Under the pieces are notes generated by a model. That model worked only from the letters and a program-made list of their open reading frames with translations, did not search any database and had not been told where the DNA came from. The translations under genes were made by a program, and so were the position numbers. Positions 17,451-28,072 of a stretch of 64,000 bases of DNA are shown one piece after another. The DNA lies in the NCBI RefSeq assembly GCF_003854895.1, contig NZ_CP033966.1, forward strand, positions 4,712,001 through 4,776,000, given 5' to 3'. Position 1 is the stretch's first letter. Every line of letters begins with the position of its first letter. Source of the DNA: Pigmentiphaga sp. H8. Its GTDB lineage: Bacteria; Pseudomonadota; Gammaproteobacteria; Burkholderiales; Burkholderiaceae_B.

Positions 17451-19750
17451 CAACAACCAGAAATCTTCCCCGCAAGCGCGCCTACGCATTGTCCGCCAGG
17501 CCGCTCTCGGCGATGCTGGCCGCCGCGCTGCTGCTGAACTCGCTGCCGCTGCAGGCCGCCACCCAGCCGGCTCCGGCCGGCGGCGAGGCCCCCGCCAAGC
17601 CCGAGCAACTGGTGTCGGGCGGCCGTACCTATGGCGTCACGCTCAAGCAGCTCGGCGCGGGCACGCCCATGGTGATCCGCGGCGTGGAAGGCAGCTTCAG
17701 CCTGCCCTTCGACATCCGCGCCGACGAGGTCGTGTCCTCGGCGCGGCTGCGCCTGCGCTACACCTATTCGCCCGCGCTGCTGGCCGACCTGTCGCACATC
17801 AACGTGCTGGTCAATGGCGAAGTCGCGGCCTCGGTGCCGGTGCCCAAGGAAAGCGCGGGCGAGCCCAAGGAAACCGTGGTCGACCTGCCTTCGCAGCTCA
17901 TCACGCAATTCAACAACCTGAACGTGCAGCTCATTGGCCACTACACGATGGAGTGCGAGGATCCCCTGCACTCCAGCCTGTGGGCCAACGTCAGCAACCG
18001 CAGCACGCTGGAGCTCACGGTCACGCCGCTGGTGCTGGCCAACGACCTGTCCATCCTGCCCCTGCCCTTCTTCGATCGGCGCGACAGCCGGCCGCTGACG
18101 CTGCCCTTCGTGTTCGCCGCCGCGCCGGACAACACCACCCTGGAGGCGGCCGGCATCCTGTCGTCGTGGTTCGGAGCACTGGCGAGCTACCGCGGCGCGC
18201 GCTTCCCGACCGCCGTCAACCAGCTGCCCACCAAGGGCAACGCCATCCTGCTGACCACGGGCGAGCTGCGCTCGGGCGGGCTCGACCTGCCCGCCCCCAG
18301 CGGGCCGAGTGTCACCCTGGTCCCCAATCCCAACGACATGTACGGCAAGCTGCTGGTGCTGGGCGGCCGCGATGCCAAGGAACTCAAGCGGGCCGCCCAG
18401 GCCGTGGTCACGGGCAGCAAGGCGCTGACCGGCCAGCGCGCGGTCATCACGCAACTGGCAGAACTCGAACCGCGCAAGCCCTATGACGCGCCCAACTGGC
18501 TGCGCAGCGATCGTCCGGTCAAGTTTGGCGAACTGGTGCCGCCCACCAGCCTGAACGTCTCGGGCTTCGCGCCTCCCACCATTCCGGTCGACCTGCGCCT
18601 GCCGCCCGACCTGTTCGGCTGGCGCGAGAGCGGCATTCCCCTGGACCTGCGGTATCGCTACACGCCCCAGCAACTGTCGACCAGCTCGACCATGACCCTG
18701 GGCGTGAACGACCAACTGGTGAAGTCGTTCCCGCTGCCGTCGATCGAACGCCTGAACGGCGGCGAAGGCCTGCTGGCCAAGCTCCAGACGGACAGCAGCA
18801 TTCCCGTGCGGGCGCAGATGGAGCTGCCGCTGCAGCTGATGCCACCGCGCTCGCGGCTGCAGTTCCGCTACCAGTACGACTACATCAAGGAAGGCCAGTG
18901 CCGTGACGTGATCATCGACAACGTCCGCGGCGCGATCGAACCGGATTCGACCATCGACATCTCCGGCTTCAAGCACTACATCGCCCTGCCCGACCTGGCC
19001 GTGTTCCACAACAGCGGCTTCCCGTTCACCCGGATGGCGGACCTGTCGCAGACCGCGATCATTCTTCCGGACAGCGCCGGCACCGCCGAGTACAGCGCCT
19101 ACCTGGGCGTGCTGGGCCGCCTGTCGGAATCGACCGGCTATCCCGCACTGAACGTCACGGTCGCGCGCGCCGAGCAGGTTTCCGGCCTGGCCGACAAGGA
19201 CCTGCTGGTGATCGCATCGGGCGACAACCAGCCCCTGCTCAAGCAATGGAGCAGCCAGCTGCCCGTCTCGCTGGCCGAGGGCGGCCGCCGCTTCAGCCTG
19301 TCGGACTGGGTCTACCAGGCCTGGAACTGGGTCGTTCCCAATCCGCGCGAGGACACGGGCAAGGCCCGCAATTCGCTGTCCTTCACGACCGACGGCGCCA
19401 GCGTGGTATTCGCGGGCTTCGAATCGCCGCTGCGCAGCGGCCGCAGCGTGGTCGCGATCTCGGCCACCCGCCCCGAAGGCCTGGCCGAAGCCGTGGATGC
19501 GCTGATCGGCGAAGACCGGACCGAGTTCATCCAGGGCAGCGTGTCCGTCGTGCGCGGCAAGCAGGTCGACTCGCTGGTCTCGGGCCCGACCTACTACGTG
19601 GGATCGCTGGGCTTCTTCAAGACCATCCAGTGGTACGCCGCCCGCCAGCCCTGGATCCTGCTGCTGCTTGCCGTGTTCGGCATCGCGCTGCTGGGCCTCC
19701 TGGTCTACATCGCGCTTCGCGCCCGGGCGGCCCGCCGCCTGAACGCCTGA
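17447..19750 (+). CDS. bcsB: Cyclic di-GMP-binding cellulose synthase regulatory subunit BcsB
   Basis: A 767-residue periplasmic partner of BcsA that guides the emerging glucan and is anchored by one C-terminal helix (WILLLLAVFGIALLGLLVYIA). The N-terminus has a signal sequence (SAMLAAALLLNSLPLQAA). The body contains the two repeats of carbohydrate-binding and flavodoxin-like domains typical of BcsB; TYGVTLKQLGAGTPMVIRGVEG opens the first. The start codon overlaps the bcsA stop by four bases, implying translational coupling and one-to-one synthesis. Confidence 0.97.
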   Translation: MTTTRNLPRKRAYALSARPLSAMLAAALLLNSLPLQAATQPAPAGGEAPAKPEQLVSGGRTYGVTLKQLGAGTPMVIRGVEGSFSLPFDIRADEVVSSARLRLRYTYSPALLADLSHINVLVNGEVAASVPVPKESAGEPKETVVDLPSQLITQFNNLNVQLIGHYTMECEDPLHSSLWANVSNRSTLELTVTPLVLANDLSILPLPFFDRRDSRPLTLPFVFAAAPDNTTLEAAGILSSWFGALASYRGARFPTAVNQLPTKGNAILLTTGELRSGGLDLPAPSGPSVTLVPNPNDMYGKLLVLGGRDAKELKRAAQAVVTGSKALTGQRAVITQLAELEPRKPYDAPNWLRSDRPVKFGELVPPTSLNVSGFAPPTIPVDLRLPPDLFGWRESGIPLDLRYRYTPQQLSTSSTMTLGVNDQLVKSFPLPSIERLNGGEGLLAKLQTDSSIPVRAQMELPLQLMPPRSRLQFRYQYDYIKEGQCRDVIIDNVRGAIEPDSTIDISGFKHYIALPDLAVFHNSGFPFTRMADLSQTAIILPDSAGTAEYSAYLGVLGRLSESTGYPALNVTVARAEQVSGLADKDLLVIASGDNQPLLKQWSSQLPVSLAEGGRRFSLSDWVYQAWNWVVPNPREDTGKARNSLSFTTDGASVVFAGFESPLRSGRSVVAISATRPEGLAEAVDALIGEDRTEFIQGSVSVVRGKQVDSLVSGPTYYVGSLGFFKTIQWYAARQPWILLLLAVFGIALLGLLVYIALRARAARRLNA

Positions 19751-19767
19751 GCGACGCCGGTGGCCAG

Positions 19768-20994
19768 ATGAAGACGTACCCAGCCATCGGGCGGCTGACA
19801 TGGCGCCTGGCCGCCATGGCGTCGGCGCTGTCGTTCGCGCTGGCCGGGCCGGCGGCCGTCCGCGCGGCCGCCGGCCCGGACGCGTGCAAGCCCGCGTGGC
19901 CGCTGTGGCAGGCATTCGGGACGCACTTCATCCAGCCCGACGGCCGGGTGCTGGACGCCAGCACACCGCGCCTGCACTCCTCGTCCGAAGGGCAATCCTA
20001 CGGCATGTTCTTCGCCCTGGTCGCCAACGATGCGGCCGCCTTCGACAGGATGTGGCGCTGGGCCGTCGACAACCTGGCCGGCGGCGACATCGGCGCCCGG
20101 CTGCCCGCGTGGTACTGGGGCAAGCGCGAAGACGGCACCTGGGGCGTGCTGGACGACAACTCCGCCTCGGACGCCGACCTGTGGTTCGCGTATGCGCTGT
20201 TCGAGGCCGGCGAGAGATGGCGCCGCGACGACTACCTGCGCGACGCGCGGGCCCTCGTGGCCCGCATCGAGGCCGAGGAGACCGTCGAACTGCCAGGCCT
20301 CGGGCCCATGCTGCTTCCCGGCCGCCGCAGCTTCGCGCGGCCGGACTCGCTCTGGCAGATCAACCCCAGCTACCTGCCGCTGCCGCTGCTGCGCCGGCTG
20401 GCCACGGTTTCGCCGTCGGGTCCCTGGGCCCGGATCGCCGACAACACCGCGGCCTTGCTGGCCGCCGTCAGCCCCAAGGGCTACGTGGCCGACTGGGTCG
20501 CCTATCGCGGCGCCTCGCCCGCCAGCGGCCTGTTCGTGGTCGACCCCATCAAGGGCGACCTGGGCAGCTACGACGCCATCCGTACCTACCTGTGGGCCGG
20601 CATGGCCCCCACCAGCGATCCGCTGGCCGCCCCCATGCTGCAAGCCCTGCGCGGCATGGCCGCCTCGACCGCGAGCGCCGGCACGCCCCCCGAACGCGTA
20701 CGCGCCATGACGGGCCAGACCGAAGGCACCGGACCGTTCGGCTTTTCGTCGGCGCTGGTGCCCTACTTCACGGCCAAGAAACAGCCCTGGCTGGCCGACC
20801 TGCAGCAGCGCCGCGCCCAGGCCCTGCTGGACGAAAGCCTGCGCACGGCAGGTCCCGACCGCCAGCCCCCCTACTACGACGTCGTGCTCAGCCTGTTTGG
20901 ATTGGGCTGGGCCGAAGAACGCTATCGATTCCTAAGCACTGGACAAGTGCAACTATCCTGGGAGAAAACATGTCCGCCCACCGTCGCTCGCTAG
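19768..20994 (+). CDS. bcsZ: Periplasmic endoglucanase BcsZ (glycoside hydrolase family 8)
   Basis: A 408-residue beta-1,4-glucanase that trims or releases misassembled cellulose and is required for normal export in most bcs systems. The motif SSSEGQSYGMFFALVAND contains the GH8 proton-donor glutamate E74. WYWGKREDGTWGVLDDNSASDADLW and the later WQINPSYLPLPL are further GH8 blocks. The signal peptide is SALSFALAGPAAVRAAAG. It starts 17 bp after bcsB, and its last 25 bp overlap the start of bcsC. Confidence 0.95.
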   Translation: MKTYPAIGRLTWRLAAMASALSFALAGPAAVRAAAGPDACKPAWPLWQAFGTHFIQPDGRVLDASTPRLHSSSEGQSYGMFFALVANDAAAFDRMWRWAVDNLAGGDIGARLPAWYWGKREDGTWGVLDDNSASDADLWFAYALFEAGERWRRDDYLRDARALVARIEAEETVELPGLGPMLLPGRRSFARPDSLWQINPSYLPLPLLRRLATVSPSGPWARIADNTAALLAAVSPKGYVADWVAYRGASPASGLFVVDPIKGDLGSYDAIRTYLWAGMAPTSDPLAAPMLQALRGMAASTASAGTPPERVRAMTGQTEGTGPFGFSSALVPYFTAKKQPWLADLQQRRAQALLDESLRTAGPDRQPPYYDVVLSLFGLGWAEERYRFLSTGQVQLSWEKTCPPTVAR

Positions 20995-23900
20995 CGCCCC
21001 GGCGCCGGGCCGCCCCAAGCCCGGGCCGCGCTGGAGGTGGTTTTCTGACGGCCGGCCTGCTGGCCGCCCTGGCCATTTCCCCCAGCCTGAACGCGCAGAC
21101 CCCGCCGGCAGCCCCCGCGCAGACGCCTTCGGCCACGACCACGTCGCTGCTCGAACAGGGCCGCTACTGGCAGGCCCGCAACAACGACGCGCGCGCCGCC
21201 GAAGCCTGGGGGCGCCTGCTGCAGGCGGATCCCAAGAACACCGAGGCGCTGTACAACCTGGGCCTGCTCGAACTGAAGGCCAACCGGCCCGCGCGCGCAC
21301 GGGAGTACCTGGCGCAGCTGCGCGCGCTGGGGACGGCTGAAGTCGATGCGGTGCGGCTGGAGCAGGAGATCACCCTGCGCGCCGGCGACAATCCGAAAAC
21401 GCTCGAACAGGCCCGGCTGCTGGCCAGCTCGGGGGAGATCGACAAGGCCGTGGTGCAGTACCGGTCCGTGTTCGGCGGCAAGGCCCCGCAAGGCCGCATC
21501 GCGCTGGAATACTACAGCTACCTCGGCTACACCAACGACGGCTGGGACGAGGCGCGCCAGGGCCTGGAACGGCTACAACGCGAAAGCCCCGACAACGTCC
21601 AGGTCTCGCTCGCGCTGGCCAAACTGCTGACCCGCAAGGAAAGCACCCGGGCCGAAGGCATCCGCCGCCTGGCCAGGCTGTCGTCGCGCCAGGACGTCGG
21701 CGGCGACGCCGACGAAAGCTGGCGGGCGGCGTTGACCTGGTACGGTGATCCCCGCCCCGCCGACGCTCCCCTGTTCGAAGCCTACTTGAAGACCCATCCG
21801 GACGACACCGAGATCCGCCAGCAATACAGCCGCACACGCAGGGCCGGAGGAGGCACCGCGGCCCGCGCCGCCACGCCCTCGCCGCAAGACGCGCAGCTGA
21901 GCCGCGCATTCAAGGAACTGGAAGGCGGCAACCTCGACAGCGCCGAAGCGGACCTCACCGCCCTGCTCCAGGCCAATCCCAACCACGCCGACGCGCTGGG
22001 TGGCATGGGCGTCCTGCGCCTCAAGCAGGAGCGTCCCGACGAAGCCGTGGAATTCCTCACGCGCGCCACGCGGCAGCCGCGCTCGCGCGGCGGCTGGCAA
22101 CAGGTGCTGGGCGTCGCCCGGTACTGGTCGCTCAACGCCAGCGCCGAACGCGCCCGCGAAGCCGGCGAACTGGAAAAGGCACAGCAGCAACTGGAACAGG
22201 CCGTCAAACTGTCGCAGAACGATCGGACGGCCGAAGTCGCGCTGGGCGGCGTGCTGGCCGAGCGCGGCCAATACTCCCAGGCGGAGAAAATCTTCCGCGG
22301 CGTGCTGGCGCGCGACAAGGACAACCTTTCCGCCCTGCAAGGCCTGGTGAACGTGCTGGCGCAGACCGACCGCATGGAGGAAGCGCTGCGGCTGGTCTCG
22401 CAACTGAGCCCGGCCGACCAGCAGAAGATAGGCAGCGTCGGCCAGTTGCGCGCCACCCAGGCACGCAACGATGCCCGCAAGGCCAGCGAACGGGGCGACT
22501 ACCCGGCCGCGCGACGGCTGCTGGAAGACGGCCTGCGCGCCAATCCCGACGATGCCTGGCTGCGCCTGGACCTGGCACGCCTGTACCTGAAGACCGGCAG
22601 CATCGCCGAAGCGCGCGGCGTGGTCGACGGCCTGCTGCTGACCAACCCCGACGACCCCGGCGCATTACAGGCCAGCGCCCTGCTGTCCGCCGAAGTCCAG
22701 GACTGGGACGCGGCGCTCAAGACGCTGGACAGGATCCCGGCCCGCAACCGGACCAAGGAAGTCATCGACCTGCAGAAACTCGCCTGGACCCAGTACCAGG
22801 TGTCGCAGGCGGTCACGCTCGCCCGGGCCGGCAAGCCGGAGCAGGCCAAGGCCATCCTCGCGCAGCTCGAACCCGAGGTGGCGCAAAGCCCGGGACTGAT
22901 CGGCTCGCTCGCGTCGGCCTACATCGACGCCGGCGACAACATGCATGCCTTGAGCATGTTGCGCCAGGCAGTGGCCCGCACGTCCACCCCCGACAACGAC
23001 CTGCTGCTGCAATACACGGTCGTGCTGCTCAAGACCGACCAGGACGCGGAAGCCGCGGGCATCCTGCGGCAATTGCAGACGCAGGCGTTGAACGATCGGC
23101 AGACCCGCAGCTTCGACGATCTTCGCAAGCTCTACACCGTGCGCCAGGCCGACGCGCTACGCCAGCGCGGCCGCATCGCCGACGCCTACGACGTGCTGGC
23201 CCCGATGCTGGCGAAGTATCCCAACGACCCGCTGGTCGTGGGGGCGCTGGCGCGCATGTACTCGGCGGCCGGCGACGGCGCCAAGGCGCTGGCCCTGCAC
23301 CGGCAATTGCTGGAGAAGGATCCCGACAATGCCGAACTGCTGACCGCCGCCGCCCAGGCCGCGGTGCAGGCCAGGAATACCGACTACGCCGAGGCAGCGC
23401 TGGCCAAGGCCGTCAGCCTGCAACCCAGGAACCCGACCGTGCTGGCCTCGGTGGGCCGGGTCTACAACAGCATGGGCAAGAGCGGCAAGGCGGCGGAATA
23501 CCTGAAGGCGGCCCTGGCCGCGCAAGCCGCGGCCAAGGTTCCGGCGGCCCAGCAGACGGTGGCAGCGGCGCCGGCTCCCCGGGTCAACGACGACAATCCT
23601 TTCGCCAGCCTCCCCGGCCAGGTCCGCAGCAATCCGCCGGCCCAGCGGGTGGCGGGCGCGGCACCGGCGGACACGACGACCGTCTCCTACGGCGGCCCCG
23701 TCTTCGGTACCCAGGTCACCGCGCCCGCCGCCTACGCCGCGGCGGCACGCGGAGACGGCGGACGCGCCGCTGCCGCGCCGGCGCCCGCGGCGCTGGCCGC
23801 GCCCGTCCCGGCAGCGCGCGCCTCGTCCAGCGCGGAGCCCGCGCCGGTCGCTCCTCGGTCCGCGCGGACCTGGAATCGCGACCGTGCAGGCACCGTTCGT

Positions 23901-25275
23901 CGCCACGGTATCGGCGCCGCCTCCGGGTACCGTCCCGCCGCCCTCCCCCGGCGCCATTCCCGACCCGGTGATCGGCCTCGAACCCGCCCCCACCCTGCCG
24001 CCGTCCCCCTTCCGCCGGCCCGGCGGCTCGCAGGCCAACCTGGCCAGGGCCTCGGCCGCGCCTGCTGCGCCCAAGACGCTGGAAGAAGAACTGGATGCGA
24101 TCCAGCAGGCCCGCAGCGCGACCATCACCGTCGGCACGACCATCCGCCAGCACAATGGCGCCGGCGGCATGGGCCGCATGCTGGACGTGGAAACGCCGGT
24201 CACGGTGGACTTCCCCGTCGGCGACGGCCGCGCCTATGTCCAGGCCACCCCGGTCACCCTGCGCGCCGGCTCGGTCGGCGGCGATTTCGCGTCCAGCAGC
24301 CAGTTCGGCGGTGGCCCCGCCGCCGCGAATGCCCAGCAACAGGGTGCCGTCGGCGCACCCGGCTCGCAGAACGCCAGCGGCGTGGGCGTCGCGGGGGGCT
24401 ACCAATTGTCGGGCCTGAAGCTGGACCTGGGTGTCACGCCTTTCGGTTTCCGCTACCAGAACATCGTGGGCGGCGCCCGCTTCGACGGCGAAGTCGCCAA
24501 CGAGGACGGCCCGCGCCTGTCCTATGGCGTGGAAGCCTCGCGCCGCGCGGTTACGGACACGGTGCTCTCCTACGCGGGCACGCGCGACAGCCGGACCGGC
24601 GAAAGCTGGGGCGGCGTGACGGCCACGGGCGGACGCCTGCGCGGCGGCCTGAACTACGATGGCTACGGCTTCTACGGCAGCCTGGGCTGGCACAGCCTGA
24701 ACGGCCACAACGTGCAGTCGAACAGCCGGCTCTCGGGCGGCGCGGGTTTCTACACGCAGCTCATCCGCGAACCCAACCGCACCCTGACCTCGGGCCTGGA
24801 CCTGACCGTCTTCGGCTACGACAAGAACCAGGGCTACTACACGGTGGGCAATGGCGGCTATTTCAGCCCGCAGCGCTTCGTCGCGCTCAGCGTGCCGCTG
24901 GCGTGGGCGGAGCGCCAGGGCCGCTTCAGCTACCAGATCAAGGGCGCGATCGGCGTGCAGCACATCAAGCAGGACGCCGCGAACTACTTCTCGGATCCGG
25001 CCCGCCAGGCCCAGGCCGAAGCCGTCGCCGCGGCCTATGGCACCCAGGCCAGCTACGCCGGCCAGAGCAAGACCGGCATCGGCTACGGCCTCGCGCTGGC
25101 CGCCGAATACCAGCTCGCGCCCAAGTGGTTCCTGGGCGGCAATTTCAGTATCGACAATGCGCGCGACTATCGGCAATACAAGGGGGGCGTCTACGTACGC
25201 TATGCTCTCGAGCCGCAAACGGGTCCGGTCCCCATGCCGGTACCTCCCTTCGCCTCGCCCTACGCGAGTGAATAA
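20970..25275 (+). pseudogene. bcsC: Cellulose export protein BcsC, frameshifted between TPR scaffold and outer-membrane barrel
   Basis: BcsC exports the glucan through the outer membrane. The frame from 20970 encodes a signal peptide region (LLAALAISPSLNAQ), then ~850 residues of TPR repeats (ARAAEAWGRLLQADPKNTEALYNLG and many more) and a Pro/Ala linker up to about 23850. There the coding frame changes. The BcsC C-terminal barrel domain (from PGIATVQAPF through YGVEASRRAVTD to VRYALEPQT) continues in the +1 frame and stops at 25275. The original frame becomes arginine-rich nonsense. One extra base or two lost bases would explain it. The site coincides with the perfect palindrome GGTCCGCGCGGACC (23857-23870). 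Fused length would be about 1435 residues. The downstream part alone has no signal peptide. Sequencing error, true mutation or frameshifting all remain possible. Confidence 0.85.
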
Positions 25276-25315
25276 ACGCATCACCTTACTGCTGTAGGTA
25301 TCACCGGAGTACGAA

Positions 25316-25978
25316 ATGGTTTCATTGATCGCTGGCCTGACGATCCTCATCATCGGCGACAGCCACCTGGCCACCCCGTCCTACCTGATCGGGTCGCTGC
25401 ACGACGGCCTGCTCCGGCAGGGGGCAAAGAGCGTGCACACCATAGGCGTGTGCGGCACGACGCCCGCCGAGTGGCTGACCGCCACGCCCGGCTCCTGCGG
25501 CGGCGCCGAGCGCATCGGCAACGCCAAGGCCGTCGTCAAGGGCAAGGCCGCCGCGACCGAACCCATTTCTCAGTTGATCGCCAAGGAAAAGCCCGACCTC
25601 GTCGTCCTGGTCTTCGGCGACACGATGGCCGCCTATACCAAGCCGGACTTCCCCAAGACCTGGGCCTGGCAACAGACGACCTCGCTGGTCAAGGCCATTT
25701 CCTCCACCAACACCAAGTGCGCATGGGTGGGGCCGGCCTGGGGCAGCGAAGGCGGCAAGTATGGCAAGACCTATCCCCGCGTCCAGCTGATGTCGAAGTT
25801 CCTCGAGGCCAATGTTCCGCCCTGCCAGTACATCGACTCGCTGAAGTTCGCCAAGCCCGGACAATGGGCCACGGTGGACGGCCAGCACTTCACGCAGGCC
25901 GGCTACAACGCGTGGGGCTCGGCCATCACGCAGGCGCTGGCCAGCGCGCCGGCAACCAAGGGAGCCAACGGCAAATGA
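25316..25978 (+). CDS. wssF: WssF-like SGNH-family protein of cellulose acetylation
   Basis: A 220-residue SGNH/GDSL-fold protein: block I GDSHL (S near residue 16), VGVCGT-like glycine block, and the block V DGQHFT that would supply the catalytic Asp and His. In the Pseudomonas wss operon, WssF works with WssGHI in O-acetylation of cellulose, and the position here (after bcsC, before an AlgF-like gene) is equivalent. There is no obvious cleavable signal; the hydrophobic LIAGLTILIIG is the first strand of the fold and may also act as a weak export signal. Its stop overlaps the next start (ATGA). Confidence 0.75.
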   Translation: MVSLIAGLTILIIGDSHLATPSYLIGSLHDGLLRQGAKSVHTIGVCGTTPAEWLTATPGSCGGAERIGNAKAVVKGKAAATEPISQLIAKEKPDLVVLVFGDTMAAYTKPDFPKTWAWQQTTSLVKAISSTNTKCAWVGPAWGSEGGKYGKTYPRVQLMSKFLEANVPPCQYIDSLKFAKPGQWATVDGQHFTQAGYNAWGSAITQALASAPATKGANGK

Positions 25979-26628
25979 AACCCACCCTGACCGCAGCACT
26001 GGCCTGCCTGCCCGCGCTGACCGCGCACGCGGCCGGCATCCCGCTCTATCCGACGGGCCCCGCCGAGGACTCGGCCTTCGTGCGCTTCGTCAACGCCACC
26101 GCCGCGCCGCTGGAAGTCCAGGCCGCCGGCACCAGCGCGACGCTGGCGCTGCCGGCGGACAGGCCCGCCTCCGGCTTCATGCCGGTGGCCGCGAGCAAGC
26201 CGGTCAAGGGCACGCTGGTCGGAGGCGGCCAGAACCTGCCGGTGTCGGTCACGGTCAAGCCCGGCGAGTTCGCCACCGTCGTCGCGCTGGACAAGAAAGC
26301 GACCGTGGTCATCAAGGAATCGCCCGACGACTTCAACGCCATGCGCGCCTCGCTGGCGCTCTACAACGCCGATCCCGCCTGCCGCCAGGCCGGGCTGCGC
26401 ACGGCCGGCCGCAACGTCGGCATCTTCGAGAATGTCGGCCAGGGCCAGGTCAAACGCCGCCTGATCAACCCCGTGGCCGTGTCGGTGGAGCTGACCTGCG
26501 ACGGCAAGCCGCAAGGCGCGGCCCGCGACCTGGGCGCGCTCGAGGCAGGCCAGCGCTATACGGTCCTGGTCGTTCCCGGTCCCCAGGGCCCCCGCACGCT
26601 GTTCGCCAACGACGCACTGACCCGCTGA
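25975..26628 (+). CDS. wssG: WssG / AlgF-like periplasmic cellulose acetylation protein
   Basis: A 217-residue exported protein with signal peptide ALACLPALTAHAAG and AlgF-type composition: beta-rich domains with SAFVRFVNATAAPLEVQA at the start of the mature protein and AGQRYTVLVVPGPQGPRT near the end. AlgF/WssG proteins help carry acetyl groups to the polymer in the periplasm. It is translationally coupled to wssF by a 4-bp overlap and is followed by the MBOAT gene after 34 bp. Confidence 0.8.
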   Translation: MKPTLTAALACLPALTAHAAGIPLYPTGPAEDSAFVRFVNATAAPLEVQAAGTSATLALPADRPASGFMPVAASKPVKGTLVGGGQNLPVSVTVKPGEFATVVALDKKATVVIKESPDDFNAMRASLALYNADPACRQAGLRTAGRNVGIFENVGQGQVKRRLINPVAVSVELTCDGKPQGAARDLGALEAGQRYTVLVVPGPQGPRTLFANDALTR

Positions 26629-26662
26629 CCCCGCTTCCCGAGTTCCCCCACAGGTCGTCTCC

Positions 26663-28072
26663 ATGGTCTTTGCGTCGCTGGAATTCCTCACGCTGTTCCT
26701 GCCGCTGTTCCTGCTCGTCTACGCGGCCGTGCCGGCGTCCTGGCGCAATGCCGTGCTGATGTTCTCCAGCTGGATCTTCTACGGCTGGTGGAGCCCGCTG
26801 CTGCTGTTGCTGTTCATCGCGCTCATCCTGGTTGGCTGGATAGGCGGCATGGCCATCGACAGCACCCGCACCGAACGCCAGCGCATGCTGATGCTGGTGG
26901 CGTTCATCACGATCAACCTGTCCGTGCTGTGCTGGTACAAGTACGCCAACATCCTGGTCGAAACCTTCAACCAGGTGCTGTCGTGGAGCGGCGCGATGCC
27001 CGTGCCCTGGCAGAAGATCGCGCTGCCCATCGGCCTGTCCTTCATCGTGCTGCAGTCGATTTCCTACCTGATCGACGTGCAGCGCCGCGTCGTGCCGGCC
27101 GACCGCAGCCTGGTGAACTTCGGCGCCTACCAGGCCATGTTCGTGCACCTGATCGCCGGTCCCATCATCCGCTACGACTGGGTGGCCCGCGAACTGCGCG
27201 AGCGCACCGTCGACTGGCCCCAGTTCACGCAGGGCGCGCGCCGGTTCATGATCGGCTTCGGCATGAAGGTACTGATCGCCGACACGCTGTCGCCCCTGGT
27301 GCAGACCGCCTTCTCGCTGTCCGCCCCCACCTTCCTGGACGCGTGGCTGGGCTGCTTCGCGTACAGCCTGCAGCTGTTCTTCGACTTCGCCGGCTACAGC
27401 GCCATGGCCATCGGCCTGGGCCTGATGCTGGGCTTCCATTTTCCCGAGAACTTCAACCATCCCTACCTGGCCACCAGCATCCAGGACTTCTGGCGCCGCT
27501 GGCACCTGTCGCTGTCGAGCTGGCTGCGTGACTACCTCTACATCCCGCTGGGCGGCAACCGCAAGGGCGAGGCGCGCACCTACGTCAACCTGCTGCTGAC
27601 CATGGCCATCGCCGGCCTCTGGCACGGCGGCGACAACTGGAACTACCTGCTGTGGGGCATCGCCCACGGCCTGGCCCTGGCCGGCACCCGGCTGTGGGGC
27701 CATGCGTCGCTGCCCGAGCCGCCCGCCGTGCTGTCGCGGGTGCTGACCCTGCTGTTCGTCATGCTGGCCTGGACGCTGTTCCGGGCGCACTCCTTCGGCT
27801 CGGCCCTGGACATGTATGCCGGCCAGTTCGGCCTGAACGGCTACGCGCTGGGCGATGCCCTGCGCGTCCAGCTTCGGCCCGCCCACGTGATGGCCATGGT
27901 CCTGGGCGTGCTGTGCATCGTGTATCCGGCGATGGACGCCTGGCTGGCGCGCGGCGGCCGGCCGGCGCTGCTGCGCGCCTGGGACGGCGCCTGGCCGGTG
28001 GCCGGCTTCCTGCTGGGCTTCTCGCTCATCGCCAGCCGCGGCGCGGTCCCCTTCCTGTACTTCCAGTTCTGA
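26663..28072 (+). CDS. wssH: Membrane-bound O-acyltransferase WssH (AlgI family)
   Basis: A 469-residue polytopic inner-membrane MBOAT that passes acetyl groups from the cytoplasm to the periplasm for polymer O-acetylation. Diagnostic blocks are MVFASLEFLTLFLPLFLLVY at the start, FWRRWHLSLSSWLRDYLYIPLGG, and AGLWHGGDNWNYLLWG, which contains the catalytic MBOAT histidine. Length matches AlgI/WssH. Its stop overlaps the wssI start (TGATG). Confidence 0.93.
   Translation: MVFASLEFLTLFLPLFLLVYAAVPASWRNAVLMFSSWIFYGWWSPLLLLLFIALILVGWIGGMAIDSTRTERQRMLMLVAFITINLSVLCWYKYANILVETFNQVLSWSGAMPVPWQKIALPIGLSFIVLQSISYLIDVQRRVVPADRSLVNFGAYQAMFVHLIAGPIIRYDWVARELRERTVDWPQFTQGARRFMIGFGMKVLIADTLSPLVQTAFSLSAPTFLDAWLGCFAYSLQLFFDFAGYSAMAIGLGLMLGFHFPENFNHPYLATSIQDFWRRWHLSLSSWLRDYLYIPLGGNRKGEARTYVNLLLTMAIAGLWHGGDNWNYLLWGIAHGLALAGTRLWGHASLPEPPAVLSRVLTLLFVMLAWTLFRAHSFGSALDMYAGQFGLNGYALGDALRVQLRPAHVMAMVLGVLCIVYPAMDAWLARGGRPALLRAWDGAWPVAGFLLGFSLIASRGAVPFLYFQF

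Noticed and set aside
15135..19915. Long minus-strand reading frames of several hundred codons opposite bcsA and bcsB
   Set aside because: They are rich in Arg, Gly, Gln and His with no domain motifs and lie opposite genes with complete catalytic signatures. They are expected by-products of high GC content.
23884..25275. Reading the BcsC barrel segment as an independent gene starting at GTG 23884
   Set aside because: It has no signal peptide or ribosome binding site and begins in mid-linker. It is the displaced 3' part of bcsC.
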